DNA of 5,253 nucleotides from Chloroflexia bacterium. Lineage in GTDB: Bacteria > Chloroflexota > Chloroflexia > QHBQ01 > JADMIH01. Where the stretch lies: positions 1-5,253 of the forward strand of contig JAICKM010000515.1 in assembly GCA_025927935.1 (NCBI GenBank), read 5' to 3'. Made by a program: the position numbers and the translations under genes. Under the pieces are notes generated by a model. That model had not been told where the DNA came from. It was given only the letters and a program-made list of their open reading frames with translations, and ran no database searches. Positions 1-5,253 of this stretch are shown here, piece by piece (position 1 is the stretch's first letter; each line of letters starts with the position of its first letter).

Positions 1-11
1 GAGAGGCGCGT

Positions 12-1859
12 ATGCTGGAGACGGGCGCGGGCAGCGGGCTGGCGGTGCTGTGCGCGGGGCTGGAGACGATGGATGCGCCGGTGCTGGTGCTCGACCCCGC
101 CGGGTGCGTGGCGTATGTGACGCCCGCGGCGGCGCGGTTGCTGGCGCTGGACGCGACCGCCATCCGCGGGCAGCCCTGGGCGCCCTTGTGGGCCGCCCTG
201 TGCCCCGGCGACCCCGTACTGGGGCGCGCGCCCCGGCGCATGGACGTGCAATGCGGCGCGCAAACGGTCGCCGTGCGCGCCTGGCAGCGCCCGGTGGCGG
301 GCAGCCCGCTCACCCTGGTCCACCTCGAAGACCTCTCCGCCGAGGACGCCCGCGAGCGCGAGGTGTTGCACATCTTCCGCGACTCGCAGGAGCAGGCCGA
401 TGACCTCTTCGCCCTCTACCAGATCACGCAGTTCCTCAGCGCGGCGCAAGAGCTGGACCAGTTGTGCGCCATCTTTCTGCGCGAACTGGAGCGGATGACG
501 GGCGCGGAGACAGCGTGTCTTTACCTGGCGACCCCGCCCGCCGGGCTGGCGCCACAGGTCTGGCACGGCCTGGCCGCCGATCCCCCGGCCCAACCCGACA
601 GCGAGGCCGCCGCGGCCTGGTTGCAGGCGCGCAGCGGCGACCAGCAGGTGCTGGCCCTGCCCCTGCTGGACGAAGAGCGGCTGATCGGGCTGGCGCTGCT
701 GGCGCACCGCGGCGTGTCGGGCCGCGATGTGCGCTTCTTGCACACCGTGGCCCGCGAAATGGGCACGGCGCTGCGGGCCATGATGGGCCGCCAGGCGCTG
801 CTGGCCCAGGAACAAAAGCTCGAAGCCATCGTCATGGGCACCACCGACGCCATCATCCAGGTCGCGCCGGGCGGGCGGGTGCAGGACTTCAACCGCGCCG
901 CCGAATTGCTGACCGGCTACACCACGGCGGACGCGCTGGACCAGTCGTGCGCCGAGGTGTTGAGTTGCGCCAACGGCGCCGGCTGCGGCGGCGCCTGCCC
1001 GTTCGCCCAGGTGCTCACCACGCGCGAGCCGATCCCCTATGCGGAACTGCTGGTGCAGGGGCCGGACGGCCCGCGTCATGTGGCGGCCAGCGTGGCCGCG
1101 CTCGATCTCGACCCTCATGACGCGCCCGCCGCCGTCGCCATCCTGCGCGACGTGACCGAGCAGAAGCAGATCGAGCAGATGAAGGCCGATTTCCTGATCA
1201 CCGTGTCGCACCAGCTACGGACGCCGCTGGCCCTGCTGCGCGGCTACAGCGAAACGCTGCGCCACCTCGATCTCTCGCCGCGCGAGCAGAGCACCTGCGT
1301 GACCGGCATCGCCGAGGCGACCGAGCGGCTGGCCCGGCTGGTGGAGCAGATCCTGGATGTGACGCGCATCGAGGACGGGCGCATGGAGCTGCACCGCGAA
1401 CCGGTGCGCCTGGTCGATGTCGTGCGGCGGGCGATCACCGGGCTGCCCTATACGGCCTACCGGTCGCGGGTGTGGGCCGAAGTGGCGCCCGACCTGCCGC
1501 TGATCGGCGCCGATCCGCAGCGCCTCGAACAGGTGGTGCTCAACCTGCTCGACAACGCGCTCAAATACTCCTCCCCGTCGGGGCCGGTGCTGATCCGGGC
1601 GCGGGCCGAGGGCGCGTTCATCTGCATGCAGGTGCTCGACGAAGGCATCGGCGTGCCGGCTGCCGACCAGGCCACGCTGTTCAATAAGTTCCAGCGGGCG
1701 GAGAACGCGCGCCAGTTACAGGTGCCGGGGACAGGGCTGGGGCTGTTTATCTGCCGCAGCATTGTCGAGGCGCACGGCGGGCGCATCGCGCTCGAAAGCA
1801 CGCTGGGCGCCGGGACGTGCGTGACCTGCCGGCTGCCCATCCACGAAGAAGGGATCTGA
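12..1859 (+). CDS. PAS-GAF-PAS sensor histidine kinase (cytoplasmic)
   Basis: This is the sensor kinase of a two-component system: it autophosphorylates on histidine and passes the phosphate to the regulator encoded next. The 615-residue protein shows a degenerate PAS domain (about 15-110), a helical linker, a GAF domain (about 136-256), a second PAS domain (about 270-388), a HisKA dimerisation domain with the H-box SHQLRTPL (phosphoacceptor His400), and a HATPase_c domain with N-box NLLDN (511-515), G1 box DEGIG (543-547), F-box LFNKF and G2 box GTGLGL (573-578). All kinase motifs are intact. No signal peptide or membrane segment is visible, so it is probably a soluble sensor. Oddities are a four-cysteine cluster in PAS2 (C313, C319, C325, C329) and Gln instead of the usual Glu/Asp after the phosphoacceptor His. 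The ATG has a weak GAGAGG five bases upstream. The frame stays open to the window edge, so a longer N-terminus cannot be excluded. The signal is unknown. Confidence 0.95.
   Translation: MLETGAGSGLAVLCAGLETMDAPVLVLDPAGCVAYVTPAAARLLALDATAIRGQPWAPLWAALCPGDPVLGRAPRRMDVQCGAQTVAVRAWQRPVAGSPLTLVHLEDLSAEDAREREVLHIFRDSQEQADDLFALYQITQFLSAAQELDQLCAIFLRELERMTGAETACLYLATPPAGLAPQVWHGLAADPPAQPDSEAAAAWLQARSGDQQVLALPLLDEERLIGLALLAHRGVSGRDVRFLHTVAREMGTALRAMMGRQALLAQEQKLEAIVMGTTDAIIQVAPGGRVQDFNRAAELLTGYTTADALDQSCAEVLSCANGAGCGGACPFAQVLTTREPIPYAELLVQGPDGPRHVAASVAALDLDPHDAPAAVAILRDVTEQKQIEQMKADFLITVSHQLRTPLALLRGYSETLRHLDLSPREQSTCVTGIAEATERLARLVEQILDVTRIEDGRMELHREPVRLVDVVRRAITGLPYTAYRSRVWAEVAPDLPLIGADPQRLEQVVLNLLDNALKYSSPSGPVLIRARAEGAFICMQVLDEGIGVPAADQATLFNKFQRAENARQLQVPGTGLGLFICRSIVEAHGGRIALESTLGAGTCVTCRLPIHEEGI
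1849..1853 (+). promoter_or_regulatory. Ribosome binding site of the response regulator
   Basis: AAGGG lies nine bases before the ATG at 1863, inside the last codons of the kinase gene. It supports that start and translation coupled to the kinase on one transcript. Confidence 0.6.
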
Positions 1860-1862
1860 CCA

Positions 1863-2585
1863 ATGGCGGCGATTCTGGTGGTCGAAGACGAAGCGGGCCT
1901 GCGCGACCTGATGCAGCTCTGGCTGGAGCGCGCGGGCTATGGCTGCCACACGACGGGCAGCGGGCGGGCGGCCTTGCGCCTGTTCTACGACACGCACCCC
2001 GACCTGATCTTGCTGGACCTGGCCCTGCCGGAGATGGACGGCTGGCAGGTGTGCGAGCGCATTCGGGAAGTCTCGCAGGTGCCGATCATCATGGTCACGG
2101 CGCGCGCCGAGGAGCCGGCCAAGGTGCGCGGCTTGCAGATGGGCGCGGACGATTATGTCACCAAGCCGTTCGGCTTCCCGGAACTGCTGGCGCGGGTGCA
2201 GGCGGTGTTGCGCCGCGCCGCCGTGGGCCGCCCGGAGCGCGAAGTCTATCACCAGGGCGACCTGATCCTCGACCCGCAGGCGCACCGCGCCATGCTGGGC
2301 GGGGCCGACCTCAAGCTGACGCCCACGGAGTATCGCCTGCTGGCCTTCCTCATGCAGCACAGCGGCCAGTTGCTGACCCACCGCCAGATCCTGGAAGGCG
2401 TCTGGGGGCCGGCCTACGCCGACGACCTGGACTCGCTGCGCATCTACATCCGCAACCTGCGCCGCAAGCTCGAAGCCGACAGCGGCGCGCGCTACATCGC
2501 CACGGAACACGGCCTGGGCTACCGCTTCCTGAAGCGCGGGCCGGTGCCCGCGGGCGACGACAGCGCGGCGGTGGGCGCACCGTAG
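1863..2585 (+). CDS. OmpR/PhoB-family response regulator
   Basis: This is a DNA-binding response regulator of 240 residues, the usual length for the family. The receiver domain (1-118) has the acidic pair E8-D9, phosphoacceptor D52 (LLDLALPEMDGW), switch T79 and invariant K101 followed by Pro-Phe. The C-terminal winged helix (about 133-225) has the LTPTEYRLL segment, the recognition helix around D190-K202 (SLRIYIRNLRRKLE) and the closing GLGYRF wing. The gene starts three bases after the kinase stop, with AAGGG nine bases upstream, so the two form an operon and should be cognate partners. Phosphorylation is expected to promote dimerisation and promoter binding; targets cannot be read from the window. 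The last 14 residues (227-240) are a Gly/Ala/Pro-rich tail beyond the usual fold end, and the stop codon falls in sequence resembling the downstream repeats. PhoB and KdpE are relatives by fold, but nothing supports a specific symbol. Confidence 0.97.
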   Translation: MAAILVVEDEAGLRDLMQLWLERAGYGCHTTGSGRAALRLFYDTHPDLILLDLALPEMDGWQVCERIREVSQVPIIMVTARAEEPAKVRGLQMGADDYVTKPFGFPELLARVQAVLRRAAVGRPEREVYHQGDLILDPQAHRAMLGGADLKLTPTEYRLLAFLMQHSGQLLTHRQILEGVWGPAYADDLDSLRIYIRNLRRKLEADSGARYIATEHGLGYRFLKRGPVPAGDDSAAVGAP

Positions 2586-2603
2586 CGGCATCCCGGCGTC
2601 CGA

Positions 2604-2744
2604 CCAACCTCTCCCCCCGCCCCTCCCCGCCGCGGGGAGGGGAGCTAGACGATTCGTGTGCCGCCCTGTCGCCGAAATCCCCCACCCCCACTGCGCGGCA
2701 ATTCCCCCTTCCCGTGGCGGGAAGGGGGCCGGGGGTTAGGTGGG
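2604..2744 (+). repeat. Palindromic intergenic repeat, full unit 1
   Basis: This is a full copy of the repeat family. It starts CCAACCTCTCCCC and ends GGGGGTTAGGTGGG, an imperfect inverted match to its own start. The left hairpin has perfect 11-base arms at 2620-2630 and 2632-2642 (CCCCTCCCCGC and its complement). The right hairpin has perfect 11-base arms at 2704-2714 and 2718-2728 (CCCCCTTCCCG and its complement). The 65-base stretch spanning the middle differs from unit 2 at only six positions. It lies 18 bases after the regulator stop. Neither hairpin is followed by a T-run, so it is not a standard intrinsic terminator, though a role in transcript end protection is possible. Confidence 0.85.
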
Positions 2745-2745
2745 T

Positions 2746-2820
2746 CGGCTGGCAATCCCCCACCCGCACCGGGATGCGCTTCCCCCTTCCCGCGCCGGGA
2801 AGGGGGGCAGGGGGGTTAGG
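2746..2820 (+). repeat. Extra right half of the palindromic repeat
   Basis: This is a second copy of the right half of unit 1, 78 bases further on. It has the CAATCCCCCACCC lead-in, a hairpin with arms at 2782-2792 and 2796-2806 (CCCCCTTCCCG and its complement around CGC), and a closing GGGGGGTTAGG. There is no left-half hairpin with it, so the right half can be duplicated alone. Confidence 0.75.
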
Positions 2821-2938
2821 CCCGCCCCAGGTGGCACGTGAAATGCTCCTGTAGAGCCTGCCGGAACCGGGTTGGGCGCCGCAGCCGCCGGGGCCGAGCG
2901 GGGCCGGCGGGCCGGATGCCCACAGACCGGCCCCGCCC
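2821..2938. other. Unassigned part of the 364-base gap 2586-2949
   Basis: After the repeats (2604-2820) this remaining stretch up to the ribosome binding site of the membrane protein gene holds no convincing gene, RNA or promoter boxes. It is very GC-rich, with short inverted motifs such as CACGTG (2836-2841) and CCGGAACCGG (2861-2870). Any promoter for the downstream gene should be here, but no -35/-10 pair stands out. Confidence 0.4.
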
Positions 2939-2944
2939 AGGAGG
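2939..2944 (+). promoter_or_regulatory. Ribosome binding site deciding the DUF2254 gene start
   Basis: A perfect AGGAGG core lies five bases before the GTG at 2950. It favours this GTG over a TTG at 2872 in the same frame, which has no comparable site. Confidence 0.85.
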
Positions 2945-2949
2945 TCGGT

Positions 2950-4371
2950 GTGAGCAAGAACAGCGCGGCGGGGCCGGCCCTGCGCCGGCGCGGGGGCGGC
3001 ATCCGCGAAGTGGTCAACCGCGCCTTCGCCGAATTTCTCGGCGCCCCCATCCTCATCCTCGTGGGCTTTGTGCTGGTCGCCGTGCTCACCCTCTGGCTCG
3101 ACACCGGCGCCGTGCGCGGGGTGGTCCCGCTGCGCACCTTTCTGCACACCTATGTCTTCGGCGAAGCCACGGCCACCAGCGATCTGCTGGGCGCCGTTGC
3201 GGGCAGCCTGATCACCGTCACGGCGTTCACCTTTTCCCTGCTCCTGCTGGCCGTGCAACTGCCCGCCGGCTCGCTCACCCAGCAGATCCTCGACCAGTTC
3301 ATCCGCCGCCGCTTCAACCAGGTCTTCTTCGGCTTCTTCCTCGGCCTGGCGCTCTACGCCCTGATCGTGCTTATCACCGTCGAGCCGAACTTTAACCCGG
3401 TGATCAGTGCCGCCCTGGTCTTGCTGCTGACCGGGGTGGCCCTCTTCCTCCTGGTGCTGCTCCTCTACGGCACGCTCAACCAGATGCGCCCCGCCGTCAT
3501 CGTCGATGCGATCCATGTCTATGGCCTGCGCGCCTGGGAGAAGCGGTGCGCGCTGCTCGCCGCCACGCGCCGCACCGCCCAGTGCGACGGGCCGGTGCGC
3601 CTCCCCGTCTGCGCCGAGCGCAATGGCTATGTCACCCGCATCGACGTGACCGCCCTGGCGCGGGTGGCCGCGGCGCTCGATGAGGATGTCGAAATCGACC
3701 TCGCCGTGATCATGGGGTCCTACGTGGCCTTTGACGATACCCTGGCCGTGGTCAAGGCCGCCACGCCCGCCGCGGCCCAGCACCTGGCCGCCGCGGTGCC
3801 CGGCGCGATTCGCCTGGAGCAGCAACGGGATCTCGGCTATGACCCGGCCTTCGTCGTACAGCAGTTGGAGAACATCGCCTGGACGAATATCACCAGTTCC
3901 AAGCAAAATCCGGCGCCCGCGCTGCTGGTGATCCACAATCTGCGCGATCTGCTGGCCCGCTGGTCCGCCGCCGCCTGCGATCCCGCCCCGGCCGCCCCGC
4001 CGGCCCCGGTGGTCTACCAGGACGACGTGATCGCCCGGCTCCTGAGCGTGTTCAGTTCGCTCGCCGTCGCCGCCAGTGAAGGGATGCAGCACCAGTCCCT
4101 CGCCGCCATCGCCCACAGCCTCGCCCTCATGCTGCCGCGCCTCGACCCCCGCTACCAGGCCATGATCGCCGACCTCACGCGCCGGATGCTCGCGGGCCTC
4201 GGCGATCAGATCCTCACCCGCGAACTGCACGACGGCCTCACCGCGCTGGAGCGCGCGCTGGCCGCCGCCGGCTGCCACGCGGCGGCGGCGGACCTGCGCA
4301 CCGCCCAGGCGCAACTCCACCAATCCATCGGCGTCCTCAACTCGCGCTCGACCCGCGTGCCCCCGCCCTGA
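2950..4371 (+). CDS. DUF2254-type predicted membrane protein
   Basis: This is a 473-residue membrane protein that I place in the DUF2254 family, whose function is not established. The N-terminus is basic (RRRGGG), followed by four likely membrane segments at about 31-50, 80-102, 124-144 and 151-172. Family-like features are the GSLITVTAFTFSLLLLAVQL stretch in the second segment, the conserved-looking FIRRRFNQVFFGFFLG (117-132), a soluble part with RNGYVTRID (from N225) and a later DPAFVVQQLENIAW block (298-311). The block that in many family members reads like SPGINDP is replaced here by ITSSKQNPAP (314-323). The last 135 or so residues are Ala/Leu-rich helices, likely cytoplasmic. The GTG start is chosen for its AGGAGG site; an in-frame TTG at 2872 would add 26 Gly/Ala/Arg-rich residues and looks wrong. 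Repeat units flank the gene on both sides, which argues against co-transcription with the two-component pair. A channel or transport role is possible but unsupported. Confidence 0.85.
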   Translation: MSKNSAAGPALRRRGGGIREVVNRAFAEFLGAPILILVGFVLVAVLTLWLDTGAVRGVVPLRTFLHTYVFGEATATSDLLGAVAGSLITVTAFTFSLLLLAVQLPAGSLTQQILDQFIRRRFNQVFFGFFLGLALYALIVLITVEPNFNPVISAALVLLLTGVALFLLVLLLYGTLNQMRPAVIVDAIHVYGLRAWEKRCALLAATRRTAQCDGPVRLPVCAERNGYVTRIDVTALARVAAALDEDVEIDLAVIMGSYVAFDDTLAVVKAATPAAAQHLAAAVPGAIRLEQQRDLGYDPAFVVQQLENIAWTNITSSKQNPAPALLVIHNLRDLLARWSAAACDPAPAAPPAPVVYQDDVIARLLSVFSSLAVAASEGMQHQSLAAIAHSLALMLPRLDPRYQAMIADLTRRMLAGLGDQILTRELHDGLTALERALAAAGCHAAAADLRTAQAQLHQSIGVLNSRSTRVPPP

Positions 4372-4394
4372 TCCGCCCCCGGGGCGCGCGCCGG

Positions 4395-4536
4395 CCAACC
4401 TCACCCCCCCGCCCCTCCCCGCCGCGGGGAGGGGAGCTAGACGCGTCGTGTGCCGCCCCGTCGCCGAAATCCCCCGCCCCCACCGCGCGGCAAGTCCCCC
4501 TGCCCGCGGCGGGAAGGGGGTTAGGGGGTTAGGTTG
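4395..4536 (+). repeat. Palindromic intergenic repeat, full unit 2
   Basis: This is a full 142-base copy between two convergent genes. The left end is CCAACCTCACCCCC and the right end GGGGGTTAGGTTG, giving imperfect terminal inverted repeats. The left hairpin has arms 4412-4422 and 4424-4434, identical to the other units. The right hairpin pairs 4496-4501 with 4515-4520 and 4503-4507 with 4509-4513, broken by a G4502/A4514 mismatch. The right end overlaps the last two codons of the DUF559 gene. It could end transcription from both sides, but there is no T-run. Confidence 0.88.
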
Positions 4537-4930
4537 CCCCGCACGCTGCGGCGATGCGCGCCACGACACCAGGGAGATCGCGCGCGATATCGGCGTTGGG
4601 GATGCGCAGCACGTGCAAGCCCTGCGCGATCAGGATCGCGTCGCGGGCGGCGTCGTAGTCCGCCTGCGCGGCGTGGATCGCGCCGTCCACCTCGACGACC
4701 AGCGCCGCCGCCTGGCAGTAGAAATCCACGATGAACCCGGCCAGCACTTGCTGCCGCCGGAAATGCAAGCCCCGCACCTGGTTCCCCCGCAACTGCGCCC
4801 AAAGCCGCGCCTCCGCGGGCGTCATCGCCCGCCGCAACTCGCGCGCCCGCTGCACTTTGGCCGCATCCGTCCGCCGGCCCACGATCACGCCGCGCACCGG
4901 GGGCCGGCGCTCGTGCTCGTCGCTGGTCAT
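4529..4930 (-). CDS. DUF559 family endonuclease-fold protein
   Basis: This is a 133-residue protein of the DUF559 family, related in fold to Vsr and other PD-(D/E)XK-like nucleases. Family hallmarks in order are ARELRRAMTPAEARLW (29-44, with E40), GLHFRRQQ (54-61), FIVDFYC (66-72, with D69), VVEVDGAIH (78-86, with E80, D82 and H86), the DYDAARDAIL helix (91-100) and GLHVLRIPN (104-112). Putative catalytic residues are therefore retained, and the length is normal. The start is the ATG at 4930, with AAGGAGG seven bases upstream. The frame stays open upstream to 5140, but only through translated repeat sequence. The TAA stop (4531-4529) lies inside the right end of repeat unit 2, and a left repeat half begins 36 bases upstream of the start, so the gene is tightly bracketed by repeats. 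The gene is alone on its strand and convergent with the membrane protein gene. Its cellular role is unknown; nuclease activity is inferred from the fold only. Confidence 0.9.
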   Translation of the reverse strand: MTSDEHERRPPVRGVIVGRRTDAAKVQRARELRRAMTPAEARLWAQLRGNQVRGLHFRRQQVLAGFIVDFYCQAAALVVEVDGAIHAAQADYDAARDAILIAQGLHVLRIPNADIARDLPGVVARIAAACGAT

Positions 4931-4937
4931 GTCGTCG

Positions 4938-4944
4938 CCTCCTT
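4938..4944 (-). promoter_or_regulatory. Ribosome binding site deciding the DUF559 gene start
   Basis: On the minus strand AAGGAGG sits seven bases before the ATG at 4930. This strong site marks the true start and rules out an upstream start within the repeats. A promoter would have to lie between here and the repeat hairpin at 4983-5005, or inside the repeat itself; no clear boxes are seen. Confidence 0.85.
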
Positions 4945-4965
4945 CGCTAGTGGTTCCGCGCCCGG

Positions 4966-5014
4966 CCAACCTCACCCCCCCGCCCCTCCCCGCCGCGGGG
5001 AGGGGAGCTAGACG
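4966..5014 (+). repeat. Palindromic repeat, lone left half (unit 3)
   Basis: This is a left half only: CCAACCTCACCCCC, then a hairpin with arms 4983-4993 and 4995-5005 identical to units 1, 2 and 4, then GAGCTAGACG as in units 1 and 2. No right-half hairpin follows before the next left half at 5053, which is 87 bases on. It is the first repeat in the 323-base gene-free stretch 4931-5253. Confidence 0.85.
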
Positions 5015-5052
5015 AGCGCTTGCGTCCCGGCGTGGGGCATCCCGGCGCCCGG

Positions 5053-5196
5053 CCAACCTCACCCCCCCGCCCCTCCCCGCCGCGGGGAGGGGAGCTTTGG
5101 GATTCGCTGGGCCGCCCCGTCGCGGCAATCCCCTGCCCATACCGTAGCGCCATTCCCCCTGCCCGCGGCGGGCAGGGGGTTAGGGGGTTAGGTTGG
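5053..5196 (+). repeat. Palindromic intergenic repeat, full unit 4
   Basis: This is a 144-base copy with the best terminal inverted ends in the window, CCAACC at the left and GGTTGG at the right. The left hairpin has arms 5070-5080 and 5082-5092. The right hairpin has perfect 12-base arms 5155-5166 and 5168-5179 (CCCCCTGCCCGC and its complement), in which a TG/CA pair replaces the TT/AA of unit 1. The middle differs clearly from units 1 and 2. An upstream GGCATCCCGGCG (5036-5049 region) also occurs just before unit 1 (2587-2600), so homology may extend past the apparent left end. Confidence 0.88.
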
Positions 5197-5213
5197 CCCA
5201 ACACCCCATCCCG

Positions 5214-5253
5214 GCCCATACCGTAGCGCCATTTCCCCCTTCCCGCGGCGGGA
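5214..5253 (+). repeat. Palindromic repeat, right half cut by the window end
   Basis: The segment GCCCATACCGTAGCGCCATT recurs here 79 bases after its copy at 5135-5154 in unit 4. It leads into CCCCCTTCCCGC and the first bases of the complementary arm before the sequence ends. It is a tandem duplicate of the right half, like that after unit 1. Confidence 0.75.

Noticed and set aside
2872..2949. TTG start at 2872 for the membrane protein.
   Set aside because: It adds 26 Gly/Ala/Arg-rich residues, and there is no ribosome binding site, while AGGAGG sits five bases before the GTG at 2950.
4412..4434. Standard Rho-independent terminator between the convergent genes.
   Set aside because: The hairpin is strong, but GAGCTAGACG follows instead of a T-run, and the same hairpin occurs at places not at gene ends. 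An effect on transcription is possible but not shown.
2350..4569. A 739-codon open frame on the minus strand running through the regulator 3' end, repeats and DUF2254 gene.
   Set aside because: It is antisense to two well-supported genes, and its product is low-complexity Gly/Arg/His-rich sequence plus translated repeats; it stays open because of high GC.
4931..5140. N-terminal extension of the DUF559 protein up to an ATG at 5140.
   Set aside because: The added residues are translated repeat sequence (PLPAAGRGGGVRLAG twice), and a strong AAGGAGG site lies directly before the ATG at 4930.
4395..5196. Classical insertion sequence or transposon.
   Set aside because: There is no recognisable transposase and no target-site duplication; the only enzyme gene is DUF559, so the mobile cassette is kept as a hypothesis.
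4966..5253. CRISPR array.
   Set aside because: The repeats are long two-hairpin units with homologous, not unique, intervening sequence and irregular spacing, and no cas gene is present.

Overview
The window is GC-rich (roughly 70% by eye) and bacterial. It carries four protein-coding genes, separated by families of GC-rich palindromic intergenic repeats. The style of the kinase, the DUF2254 and DUF559 genes, and the CCAACCT/GGGGAGGGG-type repeats between genes are what I associate with filamentous Chloroflexota (class Chloroflexia). That placement rests on recognition, not on a marker gene, so it is only moderately secure.

Layout: (1) 12-1859 (+) encodes a soluble PAS-GAF-PAS sensor histidine kinase. 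(2) Three bases later, 1863-2585 (+) encodes an OmpR/PhoB-type response regulator, clearly the kinase's operon partner. (3) 2586-2949 is a 364-base gap with one full palindromic repeat unit and an extra copy of its right half, then about 120 bases of unassigned sequence ending in a strong ribosome binding site. (4) 2950-4371 (+) encodes a DUF2254-type membrane protein with four membrane segments. (5) 4395-4536 is a second full repeat unit, between convergent genes. (6) 4930-4529 (-) encodes a small DUF559 endonuclease-fold protein whose stop codon lies inside the repeat end. (7) 4931-5253 holds the ribosome binding site of that gene, a lone left half-repeat, another full unit, and the start of a further right half cut by the window edge.

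How the genes work together: the kinase should autophosphorylate on His400 and pass phosphate to Asp52 of the regulator, which then binds DNA through its winged helix. The signal and targets are not visible. The DUF2254 and DUF559 genes are not in the same operon: one is separated from the two-component pair by repeats, and the other is on the opposite strand.

The most interesting content is the repeat family. Each full unit is about 141-144 bases. It has imperfect inverted ends (CCAACCT.ACCCCC at the left; GGGGGTTAGGTTG at the right) and two internal hairpins. The right hairpin shows paired base changes between copies. The DUF559 nuclease gene sits tightly between a right end and a left end of this family, the layout seen when a nuclease or transposase gene travels with its own palindromic repeats (as in REP/RAYT). 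I offer this as a hypothesis only.
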